Positions 1-13,377 of a stretch of DNA of 64,000 nucleotides are shown here, in pieces. A program made the translations under genes and the position numbers. This stretch comes from Tetranychus cinnabarinus. Lineage: Eukaryota > Arthropoda > Arachnida > Trombidiformes > Tetranychidae. The first letter of the stretch is position 1, and each line of letters opens with the position of its first letter. The stretch is taken from the NCBI GenBank assembly GCA_022266195.1, contig WHVY01000003.1, positions 11,904,001-11,968,000 of the forward strand. Direction: 5' to 3'. The notes beneath the pieces are model-generated. The model made no database searches and was not told the origin of the DNA. It saw only the letters and a program-made list of their open reading frames with translations.

Positions 1-160
1 CTCTAATTGTTTGTCCTCCTGAACATATTAGAGTAACATCTGTCATGGATTCAGTTTTAAGGAGTTTACTGAATCCCGAGACAACCTCATCTGAATGATT
101 AACTCGTCGTAATCGCAATGGTTTTTGAAGACCTCCATTGGCTCCATTAGATGACAACAT
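1..160 (-). CDS. BTB/POZ-domain protein, N-terminal fragment (runs off left edge)
   Basis: On the minus strand an ATG at 160 opens a frame that stays open to base 1 (53 codons plus one base). The translated N-terminus is a short Ser/Asn/Gly leader, then LRRVNHSDEVVSGFSKLL, then MTDVTLICSGGQTIR. This matches the start of the arthropod BTB-zinc-finger type (tramtrack, broad, lola, bab), in which an LRW-N-H-x-x-x-L-x-x-x-F-x-x-LL stretch precedes DVTL-x-C-x-G and then the AHK motif; the first base here fits the alanine codon of AHK. Family members are nuclear, dimerise through this fold and usually carry zinc fingers or a helix-turn-helix downstream, which lie outside the window, so the effector domain is unknown. 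The fragment is too short to name an orthologue. It is transcribed away from the gustatory receptor gene. Confidence 0.72.
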   Translation of the reverse strand, partial: MLSSNGANGGLQKPLRLRRVNHSDEVVSGFSKLLKTESMTDVTLICSGGQTIR

Positions 161-1896
161 ATTGTGTTATGAAAAGGTTAAATTGTTGATTAAAAGAGAT
201 GAAGAAAAATGTTAAACAATGTGTTTAAAAAAATGATCGCAATAATTACAATGGTTAAATCTCATGGACAAAATGAAAGGGTTCAATTTTGTTTGATATT
301 TTCTGGTATAAGGCTCTGGATAATTGTAATTTCATAAAACAAAGTCAACACAATGGGACGTTTGGTGAAGTTACTCAGGGTCGTTGGCCGTATATTTGTG
401 TGCGTTGACACGCCGTTGGCATAAGCAACGCTGTAATAATGATAATACTGTAATCAGCAACAGGTTAGCTTAACAACAATTAGAAAACACAAAATGAAAT
501 AACGGATGAGTGATCAAAGTTGCTACAGCCAGATAATAATGTAACCGAAATGTTTTATCGATGTTGAGCCTTTTTTTATGTTTAATTTGCTCTTTACAGT
601 TGATATTAATTTGTTGATATTGACAGTTAAATCCTTTTTTTCTGGGTTAATTACAAATCTAATGGACTTTAATTCTTGTCAGTCCATTGGTGAAGTAAAT
701 TAATATTATTATTGTTATGAGTTGTTGATGGTTCACAGTAGTCGAACAACGCTTTTGATGATGATAAATGTTACAAGTTTAAAGTTGAATGGATTACTGA
801 TTAATCAAGTAGTTAAGATTTTGATTATCAGGTCATTCACATAATTTTAACACCAAAAAATAGAAGAAAAGGATTTGTAATAACAATAAATTTCTTGTGT
901 AAAAACAAACAATAACAAAAACAAAATAAAGCAACAGATAGACAATTATAGTGATTTAACTAATTGTAAAAATAATTATTTAACATTGAATAATATAATC
1001 CATTTAATGAAAATGAAATATTGATTAGAAGTTGAACTTAATAATAGACTTAATTGTGGATAGCAATACATTTGATGAACAATCAAAAAAAGTAATAATT
1101 GGTCGAGATGAACACAGAAGCAATGGTTAACTTGGTTGTTTTGATTTTTTGGTTCTGAAGGAAAGATGTCAAGTTAACATTTGGAAATAACAAAAAAGAA
1201 TGAGATTCAACGGCAATGGAATGATGACGATGACGATAAAGATGATGAAGAGGATGATGAGGAGGAGGAGGTGGAGAAGGTAAGAAACAGGTAAATGTGA
1301 GAGAAAAGTCGGTGAACTATAAGAAAGAGAAGCGATCCTCGACGATATGTCACAGCATCAAGACTCAACACTAGATTCAAATTGAATAACATTTAAACTC
1401 TAACTCTTGCCGTTCTACCTGGCTCACTCTGGCCTTTCTCACTCAACACACACACACACACTTGATCTTCCTCTCTTCTCTCTCTTTCTCTTTCTATTTC
1501 ATCGTCACAACCTGATTCTCAGGTTGTGCGGGAGTCACATTTTTCTTAGCCAAAGGAGATTCAACAAGAACCTTGTAAGGCCACAAACATAGAAGAGGAA
1601 GAGATCCTTTTTCATCTTTCATCTTTCTTTCTCTCTCTCTCTTCTCTTCTCTTTTCATTACCTGTTTTAATTTGCCCTCATCATCATCGTTTTCATCCTC
1701 TTCTTGTGTCTATTTTTCTTTCTTTTACTCGTTCTTCCTTCTTGTTTATCGCTCAGAGAATAGGTTAGTTACGTTATTTTTTGTTTGCCCAAAATTCACT
1801 CAAATCTTTTTCCTCTCCGTTTTTTCATCCTTTTTCACCCTCTCTTCATCATCTTATCTTCATCATCTTTTTATCACTTCTTTCTCATCTCTTCCT

Positions 1897-1928
<32 letters not shown>

Positions 1929-2735
1929 TTGCCTGTGATATTTTCATCCTTCTCATGCATCTGATTGAGGCAAATGACCAAAGACCGGAAAGTTAATCTA
2001 TGATTACTTTGACTTTGTATCAATTGTGTGAGTTTAGAGTGAAATAACCTCATTGAAATGATAATATCAAGAGATTCAGATTATTTAAATTCAGTTTACT
2101 CACAAATTAAATATCGGATTGATTACAAATAAACATTCTTAACTAACATTGCAATCAAATCTTCTATCTGATCATACCTTTTTCAGTCCAACTTACTGAG
2201 AACTAACTGTTAAACGCAACGATATTTCAGGAAAAAATGACAATAAAACGAGAAAACTAGTAAATCTTATTACAAATGCATAACTCAACTATTACACTGT
2301 TACATTGATTGACAATCAAAGGTGAATTGCAAAAATCGTTTAAATCATTACCAATGTTTCTTTTTTTGTAACTATCATTAACTTTTTCAGTGAAATCATA
2401 GTTAACTTTAAATACCAGAGAAATAATGCAAAAAGTTGAAATATCTTACTCACTGCAACATTAAGATATTAAGAATAGTCTATTTCATGATAGTTAATCT
2501 TTAAAAGTACTGAATATTTTTACCAAATTATAAATCAATAAAACGTAATTGTTCAAAATCATGTTATAAATGGAATGAAAATTGAACATTAAAATGCCAT
2601 CGAAAATAATATCGATTAAAGCAAAAATATTTACTTGGACTTCCTAAAATTGAACTAAAGTTGATCATTTTCATTTGTAAGACTCCGATTTGTAATTTGG
2701 TCCGACAATTCATCTAGTTTATTGAGATTCAGGCG
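161..2735. other. Intergenic region between divergent BTB and Gr genes
   Basis: No convincing coding exon seen on either strand. The stretch 1200-1960 is polypyrimidine-rich on the plus strand, with short Ser/Leu/Phe-rich open frames that reflect low-complexity TCT/CTC/ATC sequence rather than genes. It should hold the 5' UTR and promoter of the BTB gene (left) and of the gustatory receptor (right), but no core promoter element stands out. Confidence 0.55.
1898..1925. repeat. (TC)n microsatellite
   Basis: An almost pure TC dinucleotide run at the end of a 500-base polypyrimidine stretch (about 1440-1930). Confidence 0.9.
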
Positions 2736-4196
2736 ATGAAAGCCTTATTATTATTGAAACAAATTGCCTACAATATTGTTGGATATCCAAAGGATGAACC
2801 TCTTCAGTCAACAATCGAAGCTTTAAGCGTATTTGAAAAGCGCACCAAATGGTTTCGCTGTCTTAACTATGGATTTGTCCAATCAAAGAAAGCAAAGTCA
2901 TCGGTTAAGTTTGATTATATTAGTTGGGCTATTCGTTTGACTGCTGTTATCAGCATTATTAGAGGATTGGCTTTAGCTTCAACCAACAATTCCTGGTATC
3001 TTTTAATTTTAGGTGATCCGCTGTTTGGTACAAATGTCCTGCCTTATGCTTCGTTATTCATAACTATTTGGTTGACTTATATTTATAGTCTCTTCGAATG
3101 GTTCCGTTGGGCTGAAAGGTCAGGATCATTATTCATGTTATACGACTATCATCAATGTCGATTGGACAATTTTAATTCGCTTCAAAATGAATTGACCGCT
3201 TCTTCATTTGCAACCTTTCGTACTCTCACTCACATCATCAGTATCTTTTTTTCCCGTTTCCTAGTCTGGGGCGTTTTCATGATAACCCTTCTGATAAACG
3301 GTCCTTTGCTTTCTAATCCGTTCTATTACCATAATTATGTTTTCACAATTACTTCATCTCTATGGTCAATCAGTTTAACATTTCCTATGGTTTACTTGTT
3401 TAATTGTAGCGCTTCTATCGGTTGTTATTTCATTTTGATATCGCTTCTAATGTTGATACGCTACAAGTCACTGGTTAAAAAAGGATATATTGTTAAAGTA
3501 ACTGCTTCTAATTTAAATCGTGATATTAGTTATTTGGTTATTCGGACAATTAGTTTGGGCAATGAAACTGATGCCCTGTCTCGTTCATTAAAGTATCTCA
3601 TCCTCTATTACATCATCCTCGCCTCAATCGTATGTGATCTGGGTATATTTTTTGGTATAATTAATCCTAACGAGTCAATACTGATTCGATACATTCTATG
3701 CTCTATGGGATTTCTTGTCATCGCTTTGCTTGGAGCTGCTTTATATTTTAATGGTGATCCTATTCAAGATGTAAGAATTGGTTCATCAAGTAAAAACACT
3801 TACTTTCACAATTAAATTACTTCTCTTTCAGCTGATCAAGCTCCATAGATATTTCCTACAGATTTTATTGAAGAGACGATTCACCAATTACAACAATGAG
3901 CTTTTCAAAGTAAGCTTCTCTGTTTTATTTTGTCAGAGTTTAATTATTGTTTTATGAATTATTCAACAGATTTATGAAATTTTCGACCGTATTATCGGAC
4001 CTTATAATGGTGTAAGCGCAGGCGACTTCAGTGTAATTACGAAAAGATTTTTTTTAACGGTGAGTTTAAGCACAAACCATTGAAATCTCACCAAGTTAAT
4101 AAAGACTGTACATCTATTTTACAGGTTTTGATGGAAAACGCTTCGATGCTTATGTTATTCACCTGTAATGTTCAAACTTATATGCAAAGGAAGTGA
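2736..4196 (+). CDS. Gustatory-receptor-like seven-transmembrane protein (4 exons)
   Basis: Proposed exons are 2736-3770, 3832-3909, 3970-4059 and 4125-4196. All junctions are GT-AG and phase 0, with introns of 60-65 bases, giving 424 residues, a normal length for an insect-type gustatory receptor. The first exon holds most of the hydrophobic helices (for example LTAVISIIRGLALA, ASLFITIWLTYIYSLF, FLVWGVFMITLLI, YLILYYIILASIVCDLGIFFGI, ILCSMGFLVIALLGAALYF). The short 3' exons carry the conserved C-terminal part: an amphipathic helix, then the last helix, in which FFLTVLMENASMLMLF leads to TCNVQTYMQRK at the C-terminus, much like the ending of arthropod Gr proteins. Family members form ligand-gated cation channels in chemosensory neurons. 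The ligand cannot be predicted. The three phase-0 introns near the 3' end are a classic Gr gene structure. An alternative is a related odorant/Gr-like family of unknown role. Confidence 0.8.
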
Positions 4197-5640
4197 ACTA
4201 AAGATTTGCTCTAATTTGATTAAATCAGTCAAATCGATAGCGATCTTGTTTATTGCTCTTTCTTACCAATTTCATTTCTTGTCCATCTTCTTCATTGATT
4301 CACAAAAAAGAGGTTTTGCTTGATATTTAATGGACTAACCAAGCTTGAAATTTATCATTTTACGAACAAAGGATAATCTATTGAGAATCTTCTTCTTACT
4401 CTCTCATCATTTTTTCATCCCTTTTTGTTCAACTTGATCCTCATCTAACAGGGTTTTCAATCTCCTCCGGTTAAACCGGTTCCTCGATTTAACCCGTAAA
4501 AAACCAACATGACCGGAGATGGAAATATCTTGTGGCTCTTTCATTGTCTTCATCATTCCTACCTTTTGCCTCATCTTTGTCTTACCCAACCAATCCTGGG
4601 TTACCTATTTTTATTTCATATTATACTATTATAATGATCATCATCAGCATCAGGATCATTAAAATTAACATTTATTATTATATTTACCGTTGCATTGTGA
4701 AGTTAGAAGGCTAAGAAAAAGTCTAATGTTAATGTTAGATGAGGCTCTGAACGGTCACTTTATTTTATTATTTTCATGTTTTGGTGTGTTGATTAAAATT
4801 AACACACAAACATGTATTATAACAGTTTCTTTTTTTTCATACTATTTGTGAACAAAATTCAGGGAAGAGTAATCAAGAAGAAGAAGAAGATGATGAAAAA
4901 GAAGATTAGAAAGATGAAAAGAAAGAGTTTGATGAATCTGTCCGGTTTTTTTTGCTTCACTATTTAGGTCATCAAGGAGAAAGCACCGCTCTTTACCTAA
5001 TGTGGGAATCTAATTTTCATCATCTCTATCATCTTGATCATCCTTATTATCACAATCCTTGGTGCAATCAAAAAATGGGCGAAGATAATTCTGTTTTCCC
5101 AACTTAATCATAAAAGTGACAACACTAAGCTTTCAACACTGAAAATGATACAAAAAACTTCACTATCAGTTTAGGTATTTATTTGGTTGAAAAACGCAGC
5201 CACCGAATCACACCCCACCTTGAATTGTTAATCCTAAACATTGAAATAACTTTACCTGGTTACAGCTATTTTTGGACTAAATTTTGTATCAAAATAGTGT
5301 TCTATTGATTACAACTGTAATTTAACTCGCAATAAAATTTGAGCTTAAATTAGCTTAAAAGCTGCTTCTATTTTGGTACAAAAACCTTTACCAGTTGAAT
5401 TGGAAATATTGAAAACCAGAATCTCTCATTGAACCATTTCCCATCAAATATGTTTCTTATTAGTTTAAAACCAGATTAACCAGTGGATTAAGAGTCGGAT
5501 AATGTTCAAACTACTAATCATTAGATTAGTTAATTGTTAACAGATATTTTCTTATGAGAAATGAAATAAAATTAAATGTATAAGCTGAACCTGATCAAGC
5601 TTAACTCTGTTTCATATCACTTACCATTAAAGGTAACCAA
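4197..5640. other. Non-coding stretch downstream of the Gr gene
   Basis: AT-rich sequence with short GAA/GAT- and ATC-rich runs. No exon with plausible splice signals was seen on either strand. Confidence 0.5.
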
Positions 5641-5649
5641 CAGAATGAC

Positions 5650-7575
5650 CAGGGTCATTGAGATTAAGGTTCACAGTTAATTGACAGAGGTTTGCTGATA
5701 AAAAGTTCATTGGCCTTACAGTTCCATACTAATCATCATCATCTTTGCCTCTCTTCCATAAAACCTGTCTCTGTTTGTTGAATAGCTGAGAGTTGATGAA
5801 AACCTGACAATAAGCATGTTTATGACATGGCAATGAAAATAAAAGACTCTCTAGTGCAATTCCGATGAACAAAACCTGAATACAATTAAGGTCAAAATGT
5901 GGCAAGATGAAGATCTGAAGAAGCTTTTCTTTTGGCAGTGTAAAGACGGAGAGAAGGTTGAAAATTAATGATAAAAAGCAGTGAGTTGAGCCTAGACCTG
6001 TAAAAACCGTAGCATCTTTCAACCTGATCATCTACACCATCTTCATCATCATCATCTTGTTCATCTGCTTCCTGTTCCAAGACGTTGTTTGTCTCCACAT
6101 TTCTTAACAAATATTTGCTCTCCTCATTAGTCTCCTCTTGATCATCCTGTAGATCTAGCTATCCCAGTTGATTCCCTGGTTCACTGCTCACTCAATCCCC
6201 TGTCATCATCATGTTCCTCTTTTTACTACCAATGTTGACCTTAATAGCATCTTCATCATCATCATTCTTGTGTCTTCTTTTCTCCCATAAAGTTTGTCCA
6301 TAGCTGCTTAACCTTGAAATTGTAGTTGATCCAATTTATCGTTTTACGCATCATTTCAGTTCCTCTTGACGATTCAGTCTCTCTCTTGCTTACCTTTCAT
6401 TGATAATACACGATGATGTTCACCATTATCATCATCATGATCATCATCTTATTCACACAACGGGAAGCAACAATAGCAAACCAAGCGATACAAACTATGA
6501 GGTTAACTGTTTGTTCCTATTTCCCTTTGGATGTTAATGTTTCCAGTCAACCCTTGAAACCCTTCCAGAATAGACTGAAATCTGATTTGTGAAAATACTT
6601 TAACCTCTAGATTAGCTAACAATCAATTAAGCTTGATCCTTTATTGGTCAATCTGATTGTGTATGAAGCAAGGAAACAATTGAAAACTGGAAGCAAAAAA
6701 ATGTTTCATCAAACAGTTAATTGAAACAAGTTGAACCTTAATCTGACATCAAATCAACTTATTGTTTCTCTGGTAATAAATTCAACTCAATCTCTCGTTT
6801 AACCGAACAAATATCACACCAAACAAGCTTAGTTGAACTCATTCTCAATGAATCAATCAAATAAAATAATATCAATACATCGCCAAATGTAAATACATAA
6901 TCTCATGCAATCATTTAAACATTTCCAAATTTACTGTCAATAATGTAACCAAACAATGAACTGGTCTGTTTTATATTTCATAACTTTGACATTTAATGCG
7001 CTGTAATTTTGTGAATATTTTAATCTAATGTAAATAAAACTGAAAAGTAAATTTCACTGAGGTCAAGAGGAACCAAAATTTTAAAATCTTAAACCCAAGA
7101 AACAAAAAAAACGGTCAATTTAGGCGATTGACCTTTCAATCTGTTCAACCTGCAAAGTCTAAAAAACGCAGGCAAATTTTTCAAAATCATCATTATTCTA
7201 GTCTTTATTCATCTTTTTCATTCAAATCAATAATTTATCATGACCTAATCACTCATTGCAATTTGATTTTTTCATTTTAGCTTATAATTTCATAAAGGAA
7301 AGGTTCTTAAAGTGAAAACCTAAAATGCAAATTGTCCATTCATTCATAAACATCAACAACGATTAACCAGTTTACCGTTAAAAGTGAAACAATACTTATC
7401 ATTATCATCACCATCACCATCATTTTCATCATCATCATCATCATGCTTGTTGATTAACTTACATTTTTAATCTCACTTATTAACATCAACCTGTTTGGTC
7501 TTGGTAAACCAGAAAGCAAAACAAAACAAAAACCAAAATAAAAACCAAAAACCTGATTTCATTTCTGGTAAATCT
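5650..7575. repeat. Left arm of large inverted duplication
   Basis: Bases about 5650-5945 and 7002-7575 reappear in reverse complement at about 14270-13975 and 13945-13378. The inner block (about 570 bases) is nearly identical over its whole length, including an (ATC)n run, a run of ACCAAAAAC-like words and the flanking unique sequence. The outer block is more diverged. The roughly 1,050 bases between the two blocks (5946-7001) have no counterpart in the right arm, so the right arm lost them or this arm gained them. No terminal repeats or target duplications were found, so I call this a genomic inverted duplication rather than a transposon. Confidence 0.85.
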
Positions 7576-10500
7576 TACCAAGTCAAATCTTGAAATGTTC
7601 AATGACAGTTATAGTTCAAGGGACGGAATTTAATTCGTAAATAATCATGAAAAGTCGCAAACTTCCACTAGTCTCTCAAAGATGAAAAGACTTTTGGAAT
7701 AGATGAGAAAATTTCTCTTTGAAATTTACATGAAACTAAATTACTGATCTACTATCATCTTTACAACTACCGCTCACTTGTGATCTTCATGATGCAACTG
7801 ATTCTGAGGTGTGAAAGAATAGTGTTATCTTTATAATTTTCATCATTATCCCTGTACTTCACAAGTTTCCTCTTTGCATTTATAAAATATTCAATGTTTC
7901 TGTTTGAAAATAATCTGTTCATTGTTGCATCAATAACATTACCATTCCGTCATGGGATTTTGACTTCTTTCATTTACTTTTTTTGTCTTATTATCACCAA
8001 ACACCTGATATATTACCCTCTACATGATATTTTCAGTGTGTTTTAAATGGCCATTGGAAAGATTCCTGCTGTTGCTAGCTTCAATTACATTTAGCCATTT
8101 CAAGTTCAAGGCAAAGATTAGTACAAAATTAACTCTAAGCTTACTGATTATGTAACTTGTTGGGTGAATCTTTAATTTTGGCTGATTCAATGGAAATCTA
8201 GTTTTTCAATTGCTTTCATGGTTATTGGACCTTTACTTTTACTAAATATTCTGTAATAAATAAATTCAATGGATCGAATTCAATAATTTAATTTTTTGAT
8301 GAATAAACAAAAATCTTACTTTCCCTTTTCATTACTTTTGATTCATTTAAGGCCAAAAATCAATATACACTTGTTTAACTGTGATTTTTCAATCATTTTT
8401 TACCAGATTAAACCTCAATACCAACTTTCGATTGATGTTAAAATCAAAATCTCAGGTTGGTTTTGCTTTGGTTACAGTTACAAAGCCAACATTAAACCAA
8501 GTTGCATGTAATGTATGATTGAGAACTTGAAAGATGTGATCTTTCTTGAAGCGAGAAAAGCTAAAGAGTCTAAAGCCAGATCCAAGTTAACCAGAGGAGA
8601 TTACTTCCTGGTCTTTTCCTCATCATCATTCTCTTTCCTTCTTTATATTCTCACTTTGTCTGCTCACTTGAACCATGTTTTCATGGAGCCTATTCAAGAA
8701 GAACCAGGTTTTTTTCAAGATTGAGTTGCCTTTTATTCTCAAGAAAACAAATCTCAATCCAAGGCAAACATGAAGCTCGACTAACTGCATTCCTGATCAT
8801 CGATCAAAGATTATCTCCATTCAACAAATTAGTTCAGAATCAACATATTAGCCGTTAAACAAGGCTACTTACTTGTCCTCAGGTTTAACAATTTATGTAA
8901 ATTTTTTCTTCCTTTTTCATTAACACATCTCATTGTTTAATCCCGTGTAATTGAGTTTCAAGATAAATGCTCAAACCTCGATAAAAATTAGTAAAATCAT
9001 ATTATCGATAGCTATTAAATTCAGTCAAAGTACCATTGAAATTATGCAAGGTGTACACAATAACGGTAAAGGTTAGGTAAAAGATTGAAAGTATGAAAAA
9101 TAATAAAATGTCATGATTGCTTGGAAATATTTTTAAACCTTTTCGGATCAAAATAAATCGATTTGACCTCAATTGATCCGTTTTGGCAAGACTCACCAAC
9201 TAATCTAGAGGCACATCAATCAATGGTTGATGACATTAATAAATAAGATTAGGTAAAGGTCCAGACTGAACCTGATACAATTGTGCTTACGCAAACCGAA
9301 ATAGAAGTGAAAAGTGACAACGAGACCTAATCTAACAAGGCCAATAATATGGATTTAATTGTTTGCTATTCAATATCCTATTTAATTTATACTCATTGGA
9401 AGGTGATTCATCTTCAATTGTTACTTGTTTACTGGCTCAACTACAAACAAAAAGCTAAAATGAAATGCATTTTTACCTTAACAATTGTACAATCAGGTCA
9501 CATTGAGATCCTATTGTTTATTGTTAACGGCCAATGACGATGGAGCCGTTTCAAGAGAGTGAAAGAGAGAGAGAAAAAGAAATGAAAAAATCTTATCATA
9601 TTTTTTTTCGTCTTCACTTTGGTTCAAAATGATAAATAGTGGGCTTGAATAAGAAAACAACGTAAAATGACGGCAATGATGACGATCAATCATCCTCATT
9701 GATTCGGAGATTCGGGCTTGTCCACAACAACAAAGGTGGTCTTCAACATCTCATCATTTTTAGAAAGAAAGCCTTTTCTCTTAAGCTTCTTTCTCTTTTG
9801 GGTTCTTGAGACTTTTCTGGTTCCCTTAAGACAAATAACCGCAAGCCATGACCATTATTAATAGCGTTGCTATTATTAAAATAGCATTACTGTATTAAAG
9901 CCAATATGACCTAGGATCAAGTCTCGATGCCAAGTGAACTAAAAAATTCAAGTCTTGCTCTATCTTCCGCCTTCCCTGTTTTCATCTAAAATTTCATATG
10001 CAAACAGATAAACAAAAAGTGAGCTTTAAACATTTTAAGGTGTATAACAAGTGCCACTGGTTTTTCAGATAGTTCAATGGCCTTTTCCTCATCATGACTC
10101 TACACACACAGAAAGGGAGAGAGAGAGAGAGCTTTAAAGAAAGAAGAGGAAAGAGAAAGAGAAAGAGATTTGAGTGACAGCGAGAGTGGTTATTCCTCCA
10201 TGGAAGTGATTCAATTAACCTGTGCAAAAAAAAGTTTTGCACTTGAGATTCACTTTGTTCACTTCTTGTAACATGCTTTTTACCTTTCTTTTTCAGTGAA
10301 ACGGAAATCCTTCAGACAAGTTCGGTGACATTGCATTATTACTCTCATTAATATTATCGTTAGTTCAATGGTAACCTAGGATGGTAGAAGAGATGGTTGA
10401 AAATACCAATGACAATAGCATTCTTTTCTTTGGTCCATTTCAAGTTGCTTATTTTTCTGTTTAGCCTCAAGTTACCTGAAAAATTTAAATACATAAGAGC

Positions 10501-13377
10501 TTCAGAAGAGGAAAGAAAAATATTAAATATTCAGAGGTTATTACAACTCACATGAAGAATGCATGTATTAACCATACATGTGGAGCAGTCAGAATAAAGC
10601 TAGCACCTTTCAAATAATAATAATGAAGATGATGTGTTGAAAAAAGTACATTCAGATGTGTAAGATTCATTTCTTAGGATTTTCAATGAGAAAAAACGCA
10701 AAAAATATTATCGTTCTTCAAGATAAATTGTCCTTAAGGTTGTTAGACTCTCCAAATTATATTACTAATGTACACTTGATAGTTAGTGTGTGGATAGATA
10801 CCAGGAGTGTCCTCTTTAACCTTTCAGGTCTCGTCAGGATAAACGTTGCGAGATATTTCTTGGAGAAAAAAAATTTCTCCTCTTTCTTTGTTCCATCCAA
10901 AGAAACTTGTTATAATACAAAATCTCTCAGAGTTTCGGGTTCATCTTAATAAACAATGTTGTTCCCTTTGTCAATGGTTCACATCATTTTCCAGAAACTT
11001 GTCTTTCGGCTGATTCATTTAGAGTTACATTGGAAACTTTGCATGCTCTTCCTTCCCCTTGTATTCGCCTCTTTTTTCCGTCACCATTTGAACTTTGAAA
11101 ACGTCTGTGAAGATTGTTGAATAATATGTGAAAAAAGCATTAGATGAACCAGTTTTCAGTATAACTTTTGTTGAAATCAACAAGCATAAAATACTCACAT
11201 TGAAAGAAAGCACAGAGTAATAGTAATCCCAGACAGAGTAATAACCTTTATACTCATCGAAACTTGTATAATACACAAGTTCACCTTTGATTCAGTTCAA
11301 ACAGATTCTTAAATTCCATGGTTGAGATAATCTTAGAGTTCTTAAAACTTTTATCATAATCTCATCATGAAATAAAATGCATTAGATTAATAAATTTTCA
11401 AACCTTACCATGTGAAAAGTAAAGTCACAAAAGTATTAACAAGATAGCAACAATTTTTAATTTAAAAAATGCAATATAAATTACATAAACGACAAAAAGT
11501 AAAAGTAGTGATTCGATTAACTGTAACAATTATAGTTATCCGTATTTTTAACACATTAATCAATAATAGTTATCCAGACAAAAGATTGAAAATAGACAAA
11601 AGTGATTATAAAATCAGCTGACATTGAAAAATAAAGTGTTAAATTAGCACAGATTTTTTTGAGCGCAATTTTTAAAAGATTAATGGCGCATTTTGATGAA
11701 TTATGATGATAATAAAAGATGATGAATAAATAGGCAAATAACGTTTATTGACCTTATATTAAATGAAGATAACATTTGTTGATTTAAATGAGGAATAAAT
11801 GTGAATATGATTGAAAATAAGGCCAAATAGGTTCGGCAATAATTTTGTTATCATCATCATGAAAACTGAGTTTTGGATAATCACAGTCAATTCTATGTAA
11901 CCTAACAAATCAAATATGAATATCTTTTTTATCCTTCATAATCATCATCATCATCTTCTTCTTCTTCTTCTTCTTCTTCTTCTTCTCCATTGGAAAACTC
12001 ACGATGAAAATTTTGATTTTATGAAAGGTCATTAAAGTCCATTTCTCAAGAAAACTTGAAGAGGCCAAAAAAATGAGAAGAAGAAGAAGAATGAAAAAAA
12101 GTAGAAAAGGTTAGGCCTTTGTTTACTATCAAGTCAACTGTAAGATCCTCCAGATGATGATAATGATGATGAAGGAAAATAACATTGCAAGATGTTGAAC
12201 AAGAATGAAGATGATGATGATAAGGTAAAAGGTTAATGAACGCTGTAAAGTCTCTAGTAAAGGCGATACTAAGGTTTCAACGTTAACAATCCGTTTCATG
12301 CCAATGGTACAACAGGTTACTCTTCAGATTCCTTCAAACTGTATTTATCATCCTTGACTTATCCTTTACGTTTATCTCATTTCTTGGTCAACCAATATTC
12401 ATTTAATAACATCTAGTAACATTGAAACATTGAATTCAATTAGATTCTAAAATCGGTAAAGACTGAATATAATACAATTCAGAGGATTTCACTTGACAAA
12501 TCTTTTCTTTTGAACCTGATTTGATCAAAATTGCGTTACCTTTTTTGTCTTGCTAATGAGCCAAATGACCAAGCTTAAACTGATGTAATGATAAGGATTG
12601 AATAATAGAAGCTCAAAATTTGACCATTTTTTGCTGTTGTTTTTGTTTCTTTCACCAACCAGGTCAACTCCTAATAAGATGATCATAATATTATCTCATT
12701 GAAATTCCCATTTTATTATTATCATCCGTCAACATACGGACATTTGAATGAATGTTTCAACAAAAGATCAACTTGAGTTCATCTTTCACATCTTGAACAC
12801 CTTGTCTTGACCATGTTTAAGTTGCATCAGTATTTAAATGAGAAACCGGATTTCCAGTTCAGTTAAACACCATCCCTTGAATTATATCTACCTAAATGTG
12901 AATGTTTACCAGAAAACAAAAAACAGCTATTCATCAATTGCTGAGGTTTATCTTAAAGGTGAACCCAAGAAATAGGTTGAACTGAACAAGTGAACATCAG
13001 AGGATAAATTGATCAACCTAAGACGCTAATGAATGTAAAATAAAACGGAAAAATAAGATAACGATTTAACAAGGCGATGATAAAAATCATGGTGTTAACC
13101 TGCTAACTGTGATTATAATTATTTCAATTTACAATCATCTTGATCTAATCTTATTTCAAATCTATTCTGTAAATCATTTTTCAAGTTAATACAGTAGTTT
13201 TAATAGACAATAATGTTTAGACATAATTTTGCTACTTAATATTGTCAGTATTGTCACTGTTAAGTTCACTAATCAATGACCACTTATTGCTCATTAAGTC
13301 TCTGATTTAGTCATTAACTGACCCTTAAATCAATCGTGGTCATAACTGTCCGTTAAACATTTGAAGATTAATTTACC
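7576..13377. other. Spacer between inverted arms, no gene seen
   Basis: 5.8 kb without a convincing gene. Open frames of 60-97 codons occur (for example about 8296-8724, 10656-10949 plus, 11025-11276 minus), but they lack recognisable domains and consistent splice context. It includes a (TTC)n run at 11955-11987 and GATGAT-rich tracts. Confidence 0.45.
11955..11987. repeat. (TTC)n microsatellite
   Basis: About ten TTC units following an ATC run; about 90 bases downstream the plus strand has an AGAAGAAGAAGA run, so the two could pair. Confidence 0.9.

Noticed and set aside
1207..1996. Ser/Leu/Phe-rich ORFs on both strands
   Set aside because: They derive from polypyrimidine and (TC)n tracts; low complexity, no domain, no splice context.
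5729..6110. Two overlapping minus-strand ORFs (72 and 100 codons)
   Set aside because: They lie in the diverged part of the inverted duplication; the right arm has several indels here that would break the frame, and no domain is visible.
11025..11276. Tyr-rich minus-strand ORF with a GTGAGT donor-like site
   Set aside because: The first part (YYTSFDEYKGYYSVWDYYY) looked exon-like, but the frame is closed just upstream and the possible acceptor near 11110 gives an early stop in the required phase.
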